48,547 nucleotides of DNA, taken from positions 1-48,547 of the forward strand of contig JAKFDK010000085.1 in assembly GCA_036676195.1 (NCBI GenBank), given 5' to 3'. This DNA is from JAKFDK01 sp036676195 (GTDB lineage: Bacteria > Bacillota > Sulfobacillia > Symbiobacteriales > ZC4RG38). The notes under the pieces were generated by a model, which did not search any database, had not been told where the DNA came from, and saw only the letters and a list, made by a program, of their open reading frames with translations. Positions 32,809 through 44,191 of this stretch are shown here, one piece after another. Position 1 is the first letter of the stretch. Each line of letters opens with the position of its first letter. The position numbers and the translations under genes are program-made.

Positions 32809-34305
32809 CTACGGCATCAGCGTGCCAAACACATTCAGCAGCAGGCCGGGCCAGGTGCCCAGCACCAGGCTGCCCACGGCGCAGATGGCGATGACCACCT
32901 GGGCCGCCCCGGCAACCACGCCGCCGGACAGGCCGCTGGCCTCACGGGTCGCCGCGACCTCACTGGCCACCGTGCCGGCACCCAGCTTGTGCTGAGCACC
33001 GTCCTGCTTGCGCATCATCATCAGAATGATCTTGATGTAGATGTACGCACTGATACCAGTGGTCAGAATCAGCACCGCCAGCAGGTTCCAGGAGCCGGCG
33101 TTGGCAGCCGCCACCGCCAGCATAAACTTGCCCATAAAGCCACCGGTAGGCGGCAGGCCGGCCAGAGCGAACAGGAACACGCTCATGGCCACCGCCACCA
33201 CCGGCCGCCGGTAGAACAGGCCGGTGTAGGTGTTCAGGTCGGCGCCGTCCTCACCCTGGCTGTCCAGGTACAGCAGCACGGCAAAGGCGCCGGTATTCAT
33301 AAACAGGTAAGCGAACAGGTAGAACGTCCCCGCTGCCAGGCCGTCGGTCAGGCCCGGCAGGGCCATGAGCAGGTAGCCGGCGTGTGAGATACCGGAGTAG
33401 CCGAGCAACCGCTTGAGGTTGGTCTGCTTCAGGGCGCCCAGGGCACCCACCAGCATGCTCAGACCGGCCAGCACGGCCAGCGGCAGCAGGAACTGCGCCG
33501 CCTTGCCCGTGGGGGCAATGGTGATCAGAAAGCGGGCCATGGCCGCAAAGGCAGCAGCCTTGGTGCCCACACTCATGAACGACGTCACGGCCGACGGCGC
33601 CCCTTCGTACACGTCAGGCACCCAGATGTGGAAGGGTACCAGGGCGAGCTTGAAGGCATACCCGGCCAGCGCCAGGCCGGCGCCCACCTTGAAGTACAGC
33701 GGCAGACCGCCCGTCTGCTTGGCGGCCCAGGCGGCGATGTCGGCAAAGTCCATGCTGCCGGTGCTGCCATAAACGAACGCAAAGCCCATCAGCATGAAGC
33801 CTGCCGCGGTCGCCCCCAGCAGGAAGTACTTCAGCGAAGCCTCCCAGCCGACGGCCCGGCCGGGGGCAAAGGCCACCAGCACGTACAGGGCCAGCGAGAG
33901 GATCTCCAGGCCGAGGAAGACGGTCATCAGGTTTCCGGCTCCGGCCATCACGCCCATGCCCAGGGCGGCCCACAGCACCAGGGCGAGGTAGCCGGACTGG
34001 TCGTCCTCACTGCGGTGCAGGCTCAGCAGCACCGTGGTGATGCCGATACCCACACTGAGCAGCAGGAAGGCCAGGGTGAAATTGTCGGCCCGGAAGCCGC
34101 CGCCAAAGGCAGTCTGGTCCTGGCCCCACAGGGTGGCAGTGTACAGAGCGGACAGCCCGAAGGCGCCGATGCTGGCAACCGACCACCACGGACGGGCGGC
34201 CTCGGCCGGAAGAATCAGGTCAAGCACCAGTACCACCAGGGCACCGATGGCCAACGCCAGGAGGGGCGCCAGCACCGGGAATTGATCCATGACTTGTTGC
34301 AACAC
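32809..34305 (-). CDS. nuoN: NADH-quinone oxidoreductase subunit N
   Basis: About 498 residues, 14 membrane segments. Antiporter-like proton-pumping subunit of complex I. It is NuoN rather than NuoM or NuoL by LVPFHIWVPDVYEGAP, the YSGISHAGYLLMALP segment and its length. The lysine in the FKLALVPFHIW helix and the glutamate in FLGLEILSLALYVL are in place. Starts possible at GTG 34305, TTG 34302 or ATG 34290; AGGAGGGG upstream favours the first. Only 18 bp separate it from the nuoL stop, so no nuoM lies between. Confidence 0.93.
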   Translation of the reverse strand: MLQQVMDQFPVLAPLLALAIGALVVLVLDLILPAEAARPWWSVASIGAFGLSALYTATLWGQDQTAFGGGFRADNFTLAFLLLSVGIGITTVLLSLHRSEDDQSGYLALVLWAALGMGVMAGAGNLMTVFLGLEILSLALYVLVAFAPGRAVGWEASLKYFLLGATAAGFMLMGFAFVYGSTGSMDFADIAAWAAKQTGGLPLYFKVGAGLALAGYAFKLALVPFHIWVPDVYEGAPSAVTSFMSVGTKAAAFAAMARFLITIAPTGKAAQFLLPLAVLAGLSMLVGALGALKQTNLKRLLGYSGISHAGYLLMALPGLTDGLAAGTFYLFAYLFMNTGAFAVLLYLDSQGEDGADLNTYTGLFYRRPVVAVAMSVFLFALAGLPPTGGFMGKFMLAVAAANAGSWNLLAVLILTTGISAYIYIKIILMMMRKQDGAQHKLGAGTVASEVAATREASGLSGGVVAGAAQVVIAICAVGSLVLGTWPGLLLNVFGTLMP

Positions 34306-34323
34306 GGGTGCGGTTCCCCTCCT

Positions 34324-36273
34324 TTAGCTGACGTAGAAGGCGAAGTAAGCGACCAGGACCACCACGCTGGCAAAGAGCGTCAGCGAGTAGCGCCGGATAA
34401 AGCCGCTGTGCAGCCAGTCCAGGTTGTTGCCCAGGCCCCTGGCCAGAGCGGACAGACCGTGCAGAATACCGTCCAGACCCCTGGCGTCGAACACGTCGGA
34501 GACCGTCTTGCCAAAGGCACGGGCCGGGCTCAGGAACAGGAACTCATAGATCTCGTCAAAGTAAAACCCCTTGCCCAGCAGACCCTTCGGCTCACCGGTG
34601 CCAGACTGCTCCGCCACCCGGTGGCTGCCGTTAGGGCCATACATGCGCCAGCCCAGGGCAACGCCGAGCAGGCCGACGCCAATGACCACAAACTGGGTCC
34701 ACAGCGGGGCGTGGGCGGCATGCTCCGCCGACTTGCTGTACAGGTGGAAGTAGCCACCCAGGTAGTCGCCGTAAACCAGGAACAGGGCGCCGCCCACCAC
34801 GCTCAGGAAGGCGAGGATGGCGACCGGGTGCTTCATGGTATAGGGCGTCTCATGGTGCCCGTGGCCATGACCATGGCCATGACCATGATCGGCATGGGAC
34901 TCGGCCCGGCGGTTGCGCTTGCCGCTCTTGTAGGCGGTGGGAGCCGCATCCAGCGGGGCACCCAGGAACACCAGGCTGAACAGCCGGGTGTTATAGAAGG
35001 CAGTCAGACCGGCAGCAATCACGCCAATGGTCCAGAGCACATAGCTGTGCGAGCTGTACACGGCGCCCAGGATGGCTTCCTTCGACCAGAAGCCGCTGAA
35101 GGGCGGAATACCCACCAGGGCCAGACATCCGATCAGGAAGACCCAGAAGCTGAAGGGCATCTTGGCCTTCAGGCCGCCCATTTTGCGGATATCCTGCTCA
35201 CCGGCCAGTTCGTGGATCACGATACCGGCACCCAGGAACAGGGCCGCCTTGAAGAAGGCGTGGGTCATGAAGTGCAGAGCGGCGGCGTCGCTGGCGCCCA
35301 CCCCGTTGCCCAGGAACATGTAGCCGATCTGCGACATGGTCGAGTAGGCCAGGATCTTCTTGATGTCGTTCTGGCGGGTGGCAATCAGCGCACCGGCCAG
35401 GGCGCTCAGAGCGCCGACCACCGCCACAGCCGCCATAGCCGTGGGCGAGGCCTGGAAGATCGGATACAGGCGGGCGATCAGGTACACACCGGCGGTGACC
35501 ATGGTCGCCGCGTGCAGCATGGCCGAAACCGGGGTCGGCCCCTGCATGGCGTCCGGCAGCCAGATATGCAGCGGAAGCTGCGCGCTCTTGGCGGCGGCGC
35601 CGACCAGGATCAGCAGGCCGATGGTGGTGGCCCACTGCGGATCGGAGCCCACCTTCTCGAACACCTCACGGAAGTTGAAGGTGCCGTAGTGAACGATGGT
35701 GGCGCCGATGCCGGCCAGCATGAACACCTCGCCGACCAGGTTGGTCAGGTAGGCCTTGTTCTGGGCGGCGTTGGCCAGAGGCCGGGTGATGTAGAAACCA
35801 ATCAGCATGTACGAGGCCAGGCCGACGTTGGTCCAGCCGATGACCAGGGCCATGAAGTTGTCCGCCATCACCAGGGTGCTCATGGCAAAGATGAAGTAGT
35901 TCAGCTTGGCAAAGAAGCGCCCGAAGGACTCATCGTCGTGCATGTAACCCTTCGAGTAAATGTGGATCAAGGTGCCCACGCCGGTCACGATCAGCAACCA
36001 CCACATGGAAAGCTGGTCGGCCAGCAGGCCCAACTGATACGACCGCCCACCGATCTCCCACTGGGAGATCACAAAGCGCAGGGCCCCACCGTGATCACCG
36101 GCTCCCTGGAGCTGGAAGAAAGCCAGCAGGGTGAACAGGAAGCTGACGGCGGCCACACCGCTGCCAATAGTTCCGATCACGCTCTTGCTCCAGGTGTTGC
36201 GATACACGGTGAGAATAGCTGCGCTCAGCAGCGGCAGGCCGAGGATCAGTGGGAGGTATATCGACTCGTGCAT
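34324..36273 (-). CDS. nuoL: NADH-quinone oxidoreductase subunit L
   Basis: 649 residues, distal antiporter-like subunit with the long lateral helix at the C-terminus. Markers: WTNVGLASYMLIGF, AAKSAQLPLHIWLPDAM with GPTPVSAMLHAATMVTAGVYL following, and FKAALFLGAG. A His-Gly repeat of about 12 residues (HGHGHGHGHGHH) lies near residue 465-475, between membrane segments, and could bind metal. ATG 36273 begins MHESIYL, four bases after the nuoK stop. In complete complexes nuoM comes next; here nuoN does. Confidence 0.94.
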   Translation of the reverse strand: MHESIYLPLILGLPLLSAAILTVYRNTWSKSVIGTIGSGVAAVSFLFTLLAFFQLQGAGDHGGALRFVISQWEIGGRSYQLGLLADQLSMWWLLIVTGVGTLIHIYSKGYMHDDESFGRFFAKLNYFIFAMSTLVMADNFMALVIGWTNVGLASYMLIGFYITRPLANAAQNKAYLTNLVGEVFMLAGIGATIVHYGTFNFREVFEKVGSDPQWATTIGLLILVGAAAKSAQLPLHIWLPDAMQGPTPVSAMLHAATMVTAGVYLIARLYPIFQASPTAMAAVAVVGALSALAGALIATRQNDIKKILAYSTMSQIGYMFLGNGVGASDAAALHFMTHAFFKAALFLGAGIVIHELAGEQDIRKMGGLKAKMPFSFWVFLIGCLALVGIPPFSGFWSKEAILGAVYSSHSYVLWTIGVIAAGLTAFYNTRLFSLVFLGAPLDAAPTAYKSGKRNRRAESHADHGHGHGHGHGHHETPYTMKHPVAILAFLSVVGGALFLVYGDYLGGYFHLYSKSAEHAAHAPLWTQFVVIGVGLLGVALGWRMYGPNGSHRVAEQSGTGEPKGLLGKGFYFDEIYEFLFLSPARAFGKTVSDVFDARGLDGILHGLSALARGLGNNLDWLHSGFIRRYSLTLFASVVVLVAYFAFYVS

Positions 36274-36277
36274 GTCT

Positions 36278-36583
36278 CTACCCCCACAGGCTGCGGATGT
36301 CGTCAATATCAACAGAAGCGCGGCGCCGGAACAGCAACACGATCACGGCCAGGCCAATGGCCACTTCGGCCGCCGCCACGGTGATGACCAGAAAGGCCAT
36401 CACGTGGCCGGAAGTATCGGCCAACTGCCTGGAGAAGGTCATAAAGAGCAGGTTGGCGGAGTTCCACATGAGTTCCACACACATCAGAACGATGATCGGA
36501 CTGCGCCGGATCAGCACCCCAATGCCACCCAGGGCGAAGAGCACCGCCGCCAGGGCCACATACCATTCCTGGGAAACCGGCAT
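36278..36583 (-). CDS. nuoK: NADH-quinone oxidoreductase subunit K
   Basis: 101 residues, three membrane helices. Membrane-embedded glutamates of the proton path in CVELMWNSANLLF and AAAEVAIGLAVIVLLFRR. The start at 36583 lies 17 bp after nuoJ. Nothing unusual. Confidence 0.95.
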   Translation of the reverse strand: MPVSQEWYVALAAVLFALGGIGVLIRRSPIIVLMCVELMWNSANLLFMTFSRQLADTSGHVMAFLVITVAAAEVAIGLAVIVLLFRRRASVDIDDIRSLWG

Positions 36584-36600
36584 GACGTGTACTCTCCTCC

Positions 36601-37101
36601 TTAAGCTTGCTTACGGCCCACCAGCACAACCACGCCGACAACCGCCACCATCAGAACGAAGGCGGTCAATTCAAAGGCGTAGACATGGGTGGTCAGCAAT
36701 TCCTTACCAAACTGGGCCACGGTACCGAACTCCGGGGCAGCGGCGCCCGCCGCCGCACCGGTGCTGCCCATCAGGCCGGCACCGGCCAGCAGCAGCGCCA
36801 GGGCCGCACCGATCGCAACCCCGGCCGGACCCTGCGCCTTCAGGCGGGCAATGGTCCGCTCAATGGGATCCTTACGCACACTGAGCAGGCCGATGACGAA
36901 CAAGAAGAGGACCATGATGGCACCGGCGTAAATAATCAACTGGATTACGGCCATGAACTCGGCGTTCAGGCTCAGGTACAGGGCCGCCAGGGCGAGAAAG
37001 TTCAGCACCAGGGCCAGCACACTGTGCACAGCGCCACGGGCAGTGACCACGCCAATGCCGCCCAGGATCGCCACCAGGGCAAAGACCGCAAAGAACATCA
37101 T
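36601..37101 (-). CDS. nuoJ: NADH-quinone oxidoreductase subunit J
   Basis: 166 residues, five membrane helices, with the conserved QLIIYAGAIMVLFLFVI helix used in coupling. ATG 37101 overlaps the nuoI stop (ATGA). The loop at about 80-130 is alanine-rich. Membrane-arm subunit next to the quinone site. Confidence 0.94.
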   Translation of the reverse strand: MMFFAVFALVAILGGIGVVTARGAVHSVLALVLNFLALAALYLSLNAEFMAVIQLIIYAGAIMVLFLFVIGLLSVRKDPIERTIARLKAQGPAGVAIGAALALLLAGAGLMGSTGAAAGAAAPEFGTVAQFGKELLTTHVYAFELTAFVLMVAVVGVVVLVGRKQA

Positions 37102-37589
37102 CCGTGTACCGCCGCCTTTCGACCGGTGTACTTGGGGTACACCTGCTCGGGCACCCGGAAGTTCGACGGCGACGGACTGACCAGACGGTCCTTCTGGTAC
37201 ACCAGCGACTGGCGGGTAAAGTCGGCCAACTCAAACTCCTGCGTCAGATGCAGGCAGTCGGTCGGGCAGGCTTCCTCGCACAGGCCGCAAAAGATGCACC
37301 GAAGCAGATCGATCTGGTACCTGTAGCCATAGCGCTCACCGGGGGATTTCGGGTGCTGCGGATCGTTTTCCGCCGCCTGCACGGTGATGGCAGCGGCCGG
37401 GCAGGCCACCTGGCACAGCTCGCAGCCCACGCACATCTCCATGCCGTTGTCATACACACGCAGCTCGTGGCGGCCGCGGAACCGCTGCGCCCGGGCCTTT
37501 TTCACGTCGGGATATTCCAGGGTGGTTTTGGGCTTGAACAGAACCTTCAGGCTAGTGCCAAGGCCCTTGGCCAGTGCGATCAGGCTCAC
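37098..37589 (-). CDS. nuoI: NADH-quinone oxidoreductase subunit I
   Basis: 163 residues with two 4Fe-4S motifs, CVGCELCQVACP and CIFCGLCEEACP (clusters N6a and N6b), which pass electrons toward N2 in NuoB. GTG 37589 overlaps the nuoH stop by four bases (GTGA); the longer in-frame extension is antisense to nothing meaningful and is not used. Confidence 0.94.
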   Translation of the reverse strand: MSLIALAKGLGTSLKVLFKPKTTLEYPDVKKARAQRFRGRHELRVYDNGMEMCVGCELCQVACPAAAITVQAAENDPQHPKSPGERYGYRYQIDLLRCIFCGLCEEACPTDCLHLTQEFELADFTRQSLVYQKDRLVSPSPSNFRVPEQVYPKYTGRKAAVHG

Positions 37590-38575
37590 TGTCCCACACC
37601 TCCCAGCCAGGGAACGTTGTAGACCACCATGATGGCGTACAGCACCAGGTTCGCCGCCGCCACCGGCAGCATCCACTTCCAGCCGAACTGCATCAGCCGG
37701 TCATAACGCAGACGGGGCAGGGCGCCGCGCACCCACATGAAGAAGAAGATCCAGAACGACCACTTGAGCATGAACCAGATCGCCGGGTGGGCGAAGTCAG
37801 GGCCGTTCCAGCCACCCACGAACAACAGGGTGAGCAGGGCCGAGGCCGTGAACATGTGGATGTATTCCGTCATCACGAACAGGGCCATCCGCATGCCGCT
37901 GTACTCGGTGTGGTAACCGGCGACCAGCTCGGCTTCTGCTTCGGGCAGGTCGAACGGGGTCCGGCTGGTCTCGGCGAACATGGAGATCAGGAAGACGACG
38001 AATACAAAGGGCATGCGCCACACGTTCCAGCCCAGGAATCCGGCCTGAGCCGTCACGATGTCCTCGAAGCGCACCGACCCGGCCACCACGAAGACGCACA
38101 GGGCACTCATGCCCATGGCCAGCTCGTAGGAAATCATCTGGGCGCTGGAGCGCAGGGAGCCCAGCAGGGCGTACTTGGACTGCGAAGCCCAGCCGCCCAG
38201 GGCCACACCGTAAACGCTCAGGCTGGTGACGGCCATCATGGTCAGCATGCCGGCGCCCACATCGGCCACTGCCCAGCCGGGGGCGATGGGGATGACGGCG
38301 AAGGCAGTCAGGGCAACGGCCAGCGCCACGATCGGAGCCAGCTTGAACACCACCGGGTCCGCATCCCTGGGAATGATATCTTCTTTAATGATCATCTTCA
38401 CCGCGTCGGCGATGGGCTGGAGCCCGCCCCAGGGGCCAACACGGTTCGGGCCCTTGCGGTACTGGAACCAGGCCAGGACCTTGCGCTCCAGCAGCATGAC
38501 CTGGGCAAAGGCGGTGAGCAGAACTACGATCATGACCAGGGCCTTGATGGTCGTGATCAACAGCGGATTCATCAC
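37586..38575 (-). CDS. nuoH: NADH-quinone oxidoreductase subunit H
   Basis: 329 residues, eight membrane helices. It forms the quinone chamber with NuoB and NuoD: AWFQYRKGPNRVGPWG, and the conserved acidic loop RTPFDLPEAEAELVAGYHTEY. Start at GTG 38575 or ATG 38572, overlapping the nuoG stop. Confidence 0.95.
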   Translation of the reverse strand: MMNPLLITTIKALVMIVVLLTAFAQVMLLERKVLAWFQYRKGPNRVGPWGGLQPIADAVKMIIKEDIIPRDADPVVFKLAPIVALAVALTAFAVIPIAPGWAVADVGAGMLTMMAVTSLSVYGVALGGWASQSKYALLGSLRSSAQMISYELAMGMSALCVFVVAGSVRFEDIVTAQAGFLGWNVWRMPFVFVVFLISMFAETSRTPFDLPEAEAELVAGYHTEYSGMRMALFVMTEYIHMFTASALLTLLFVGGWNGPDFAHPAIWFMLKWSFWIFFFMWVRGALPRLRYDRLMQFGWKWMLPVAAANLVLYAIMVVYNVPWLGGVGQ

Positions 38576-41000
38576 GCCATCACCTCCGCCGCGGCCTTGG
38601 CAACCGCCACACGGGTGGCGCCGGCCAGACTGTTTACCGGGGCCTGGGGCAACTGTTTGGGCACCTGGATGGTGCCGGCCACCGTGCGCGGATCCAGCAG
38701 GACGATGACCTGAATGGCGGCTTCACCAGCGCTCAGGCGCACGCTGTCGCCGTGCTTCAGGCCCAGCCGCTCGGCGTCGGCCGGGTGCACCAGGGCTTCG
38801 GCCTGGTTGGCCATTTCCTTCATGCCTTCGTCGAAGGCCAGGGTACCGCCGCCGGCATAGAGCCGGTCCACCGGCACCAGGGTAAGATCACCCTCAGTTT
38901 CGGTGCGCACCTGGGCAAAGGGCTGATCGAGCAGTTCGGCCGGGCCGCCGGGCAGCAGGCTGCCAACCTGGATGCCCGCACCCAGGTTCTTCATTTCATA
39001 AACCAGTTCCTTGTCGCCCTTCCAGTTGTTGCCCAGGCTCTGGGCCATGGCCCGGATGATGGCACCGTCCGGCTGGGCGGCGCCGCCGGCCGGCATGGCG
39101 ACCTTGGCCACTTCCTGGACCAGACCGTCCAGGTTGGCGTAATGGCCGGCCTTGGCAGCAAACGGGGCGGCCGGGAAGATGATGTCGGCCGCCTGGGCCG
39201 TTTCGGTCATGAACAGTTCCTGCACAATCACCAGTTCCGCAGCAGCCAGCGCCTGGCGGGCCAACTGACCGTCAGGCCAGGTCAGGGCGATGTTCGCTCC
39301 GGCCAGGTACAGGGCCTTCACGCTGCCGGCGGCAGCGCCGGCCAGCATACCGGCGGTATCCAGCCCCTTGGCCTCGGGCAGCTTGGCGCCCCACTGCTTG
39401 GCAGCAGCTTCCTTGGCGACGCCCACAGACTTGAAGCCAGGCAGGTAGCCCGGCAGTACGCCCATGGCGGCAGCGCCGCGGCTGCCCGACTGTTCGCCGG
39501 GGATCAGCACACTGACGGTCTTGCCGTCCTTGGGGTTATGCAGACTGCGGGCCAGTTCCAGGATGGCCTTGCCAGTGGCGGCATCGGCCCCGTTCCACAG
39601 GATCGCCAGTTGCCTGGCGCCCTTGAGGATGGCGCTGACCTCGGCGATGGCCTGGGCGGACACACCGGCGGGCAGGGTCGCCCCCTTCTTGCCGGCCAGC
39701 ACCTCCACCACCGCGGCCGATTTGCCCGGACTGGTGGCAATGCGGCCGGTCCGGTTCCGGTACCGGGGCGTGACCGCACCGACGGTGACCAGCTTGGCCC
39801 GGCGGCGGCCCAGGCCGCGGCGGATGCGCAGATCGGCCACCGGCGCCTGGTCGGCCACCAGGGTATCCACCACCAGGTAGGCATCGGCGGCATCCAGGTC
39901 GGACAGGCGGCCGGCGAACTGGCTCAGGCTGCTGACCACCTGGCCGCTCACCCGATGATCCACGTTGTTGGTGCCCAGCACCACACGGGCAAAGCGCTGC
40001 AGAGCGTACGCCTCTTCCAGGGTCAGCCGCCCGCCGCCCAGCACGCCGAAGGCGCTGCCGCCGTGGGCTTCTTTAATTGCCTTGATCCGGCGCACCGCTT
40101 CCCCGAACGCCTCCTGCCAGGTCACGGCCACAAACTGACCGTTCCGCTTGACCAGAGGCTGGGTGATGCGCTGCTCGGACTGGCCGTACTTGTAGTTGAA
40201 GCGGCCGCGGTCGCAGAGCCAGCCGTTGTCCACCGCCGGATTGTCCCCGGCCACCACCCGCAGGAGGTCGCCGTGGCGGAAGTCCAGTTGGGTGTTGCAG
40301 CCCACCGAGCAGCCGGTGCAGATATGGTCGACCTTGGCCAGATCCCAGGGCCGGGCCCGGAAGCGATACAGGTTGCTGGTCAGGGCGCCCACCGGGCACA
40401 GCTCGGTGACGTTGCCGGTGAAGTAGTGGTCGTACGACTCGTCGTTAAACGTGGTAATCAGGTTCTTGTGGCCGCGGTTCTGAACGATCAGGCTGCCTTC
40501 CTGGGCGATCTCGTCGTCGAAGCGGACGCAGCGCCGGCAAAGAATGCAGCGCTCCTCGTCCAGCACCACGAACGGGCCCAGGTTCACCGCCTTGGGCTTG
40601 TGCTGCTTGGGCAGGCTCAGACGGCTGGTGCCGCAGCCATGCCCGAAGGTCAGGTCCTGCAGATCGCACTCGCCGCCCTTGTCGCAGACCGGGCAGTCAA
40701 GCGGGTGGTTCAGCAGCAGGAATTCCAGCACGCCCTTGCGCAGACCGGCGATCTGCTCGCTGTCGCCGCTGTGCACGACCATGCCGTCGGTGACGGTGGT
40801 GGTGCAGGCCGGAGTCGGCTTGGGCTGCTTTTCGATCTGCACCAGGCACATCCGGCACAGGCCGGCCGGTTCCAGCTTGGGGTGGTAGCAGAAAACCGGG
40901 ATCTCAATACCGGCCTCGGCCGCCGCCAGGACCAGGTTCATGCCCTTGGGCACCCGAATTTCCTTGCCGTCAATGGTTACCGTGACGAGTTCCGGCTGGC

Positions 41001-41004
<4 letters not shown>
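38572..41004 (-). CDS. nuoG: NADH-quinone oxidoreductase subunit G
   Basis: 810 residues. Largest peripheral subunit. N-terminal 2Fe-2S cluster N1b (CYHPKLEPAGLCRMC plus a distal Cys), His-Cys cluster N5 (HPLDCPVCDKGGEC), 4Fe-4S N4 (CILCRRC, then CPVGAL) and the additional N7 motif CTGCSVGCN with a distal Cys, in the molybdopterin-like domain. N7 is found only in some bacteria. The C-terminal half is a non-catalytic molybdopterin-oxidoreductase fold. GTG 41004 overlaps the nuoF stop by four bases. Confidence 0.94.
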
Positions 41005-42302
<1,298 letters not shown>

Positions 42303-42920
42303 TTACTTGCCCTCCTCCTTGACCGGCGCAGGCGCCGGCGGGTTATAGGCCGGAACTCCGATAGTGTCGCCGGGGGTGGCCAGACCGGTCTGGAACTTGC
42401 GTTCCAGGTGGTGCTCAGCGCCCTTGCCGGCCCGCAGGTCAGCCACAATTTCCCTGGCCTTTTCCGGCGTCACCTTGATCGCGAAGTCACCGTCGATCTG
42501 CAGGCAGGGGCCGCCGTCGCAGTTGGCCAGACATTCGTGGGTCACTTCCAGGCTGATCAGCCCGTCGCTGCTGGTGCCATGGTTGCCCTTGACGCCCAGT
42601 TCCGCCTGCAGGGCCTCAATCACCGGCTTGGAGCCGCCCAGGGCACAGGCCAGGTTGTTGCAGACCAGCAGCGTGTGCTTGCCCATGGGATGACGGTGGT
42701 AACCGGCGTAGAAGGAACAGACCGATTCCACATAAGCCGGAGTCTGCTCCACCAGATCGGCGACCGCCGCGATATCTGCTTCGGCCACATAGCCCCGGGT
42801 CTGCTGGGCCAGGTGCAGTAGCGGCATGATGGCTGACTTCTTATCCGGGTACTGAGTAATCATTTCCTTGATGATTTCCGGGTTTTCTGCAACCCAACGC
42901 GGCTGTTCGAACAGGGACAT
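42303..42920 (-). CDS. nuoE: NADH-quinone oxidoreductase subunit E
   Basis: 205 residues, thioredoxin-like fold with a 2Fe-2S cluster (N1a). Cysteines in CNNLAC and in HECLANCDGGPC. The C-terminus carries a short proline/alanine-rich tail (YNPPAPAPVKEEGK). ATG 42920 is one base after the nuoD stop. Confidence 0.93.
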   Translation of the reverse strand: MSLFEQPRWVAENPEIIKEMITQYPDKKSAIMPLLHLAQQTRGYVAEADIAAVADLVEQTPAYVESVCSFYAGYHRHPMGKHTLLVCNNLACALGGSKPVIEALQAELGVKGNHGTSSDGLISLEVTHECLANCDGGPCLQIDGDFAIKVTPEKAREIVADLRAGKGAEHHLERKFQTGLATPGDTIGVPAYNPPAPAPVKEEGK

Positions 42921-42921
42921 G

Positions 42922-44121
42922 TTAGCGGTCCACCTCCCCGAATACGGGGTCTGCAGCAGCGATGACCACGATCATGTCTGCGATCAGTTCGCCTTCCATC
43001 ATGGCCGGCAGCGCATGCACGGCATAGAAGCTCGGCGGCCGCACCCGCACCCGCCACGGCTTGTTCTTGCCATCGGAAACCAGGTAAATGGCAAACTCGC
43101 CCCGCGGCGACTCAATGGCCTGGTACACTTCACCGGCCGGTACGTCGAAACCATACTGCACCAGCTTGAAGTGGTGGATCAAAGCCTCCATGGAAACCTT
43201 GACCTCAGGCTTGGGTGGCAGCACGAGCTTCCGGTCGTCGATCACATACCGGCCCTCGGGCAGCCCCTCAAATGCTTGCTTGATGATCTTGTAGGATTCG
43301 CTGATCTCCAGGAACCGCATCATGATGCGGTCATAGGAGTCGCCGGTCTTGCCGACAATGGTGTTGAACTGGAAGTTCTCATACCCCATGTAGGGGAATG
43401 CCTTGCGCACGTCATAATCAATGCCGGAAGCACGCAGGTTCGGGCCGGTCAGGCCCAGGCTGAGCGCCTTTTCGGCCGACAGCAAGCCGACGTTCTTGGT
43501 CCGGTCCAAAAAGACCGGGTTGCCGGGCACCAGGTCCAGCAGTTCCTGGTAACGGGGAGGGAACTTCTCCAACCAGTTCTTCATGAGCTGGTTGAAGTTG
43601 TCCGGTACATCCTTGACCGTACCGCCGACGCGAAAGAAGGCATGGTGCATACGGACGCCGGTGATCTCCTCGAAGATATCGAGGATGCCCTCGCGCATAT
43701 CAAAGGCCCAGAAGAACGGATTCTGCGCACCGAGGTCGAGGCCGCCGGTGCCAATGAAGACCAGGTGGCTGGCAATACGCTGCAGCTCAGCCAACAGCAC
43801 CCGCAGGAACTGGGCCCGGGGCGGCGGGGTGACGCCCAGCAGCTTTTCCACCGCCAGCGTGTAGCCCAGGTTGTTCGAATGCGGGCTGAGGTAGTCCATG
43901 CGATCCAGAACCGTGATGGCCTGCGTCCAGGTCAGGTTTTCTGCCGTCTTCTCGATCCCGGTATGCAGGAAGCCATGCTCGGGCTCAGCGTGGCGAATGG
44001 TCTCACCATCGATCTTGAGCTTTACCCGAAGCACGCCGTGCGTGGCGGGATGATGCGGGCCTACGGACAGTTCCATCAGGTCCTGGGAAGCAATCAGGTC
44101 GTCCGGTTGCGTCGGAGCCAT
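42922..44121 (-). CDS. nuoD: NADH-quinone oxidoreductase subunit D
   Basis: 399 residues. The [NiFe]-hydrogenase-like subunit that forms the quinone pocket with NuoB. MELSVGPHHPATHGVLR is diagnostic, and the end DMIVVIAAADPVFGEVDR is normal. NuoC and NuoD are separate here. ATG 44121 is preferred; TTG 44127 is another option. A 70-bp space upstream of it is the longest in the operon and shows no clear promoter. Confidence 0.95.
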   Translation of the reverse strand: MAPTQPDDLIASQDLMELSVGPHHPATHGVLRVKLKIDGETIRHAEPEHGFLHTGIEKTAENLTWTQAITVLDRMDYLSPHSNNLGYTLAVEKLLGVTPPPRAQFLRVLLAELQRIASHLVFIGTGGLDLGAQNPFFWAFDMREGILDIFEEITGVRMHHAFFRVGGTVKDVPDNFNQLMKNWLEKFPPRYQELLDLVPGNPVFLDRTKNVGLLSAEKALSLGLTGPNLRASGIDYDVRKAFPYMGYENFQFNTIVGKTGDSYDRIMMRFLEISESYKIIKQAFEGLPEGRYVIDDRKLVLPPKPEVKVSMEALIHHFKLVQYGFDVPAGEVYQAIESPRGEFAIYLVSDGKNKPWRVRVRPPSFYAVHALPAMMEGELIADMIVVIAAADPVFGEVDR

Positions 44122-44191
44122 ACCCAACTCACTTCCCTGCTCTCTTACAGTAGTTTAGCATTCCGATTCCAAAAGCGTTATACGAACGGTT

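Noticed and set aside
32809..34305. Assigning this frame as nuoM
   Set aside because: FHIWVPDVYEGAP, YSGISHAGYLL and its place as last gene are NuoN features.
33628..36384. Open frame of over 900 codons antisense to nuoN and nuoL
   Set aside because: The minus strand holds complete, motif-rich nuo genes; the antisense frame has Gln/His/Gly-rich composition typical of shadows. The same applies to 38752-41493 opposite nuoG and to 11323-13518 opposite the binding protein and dppB.
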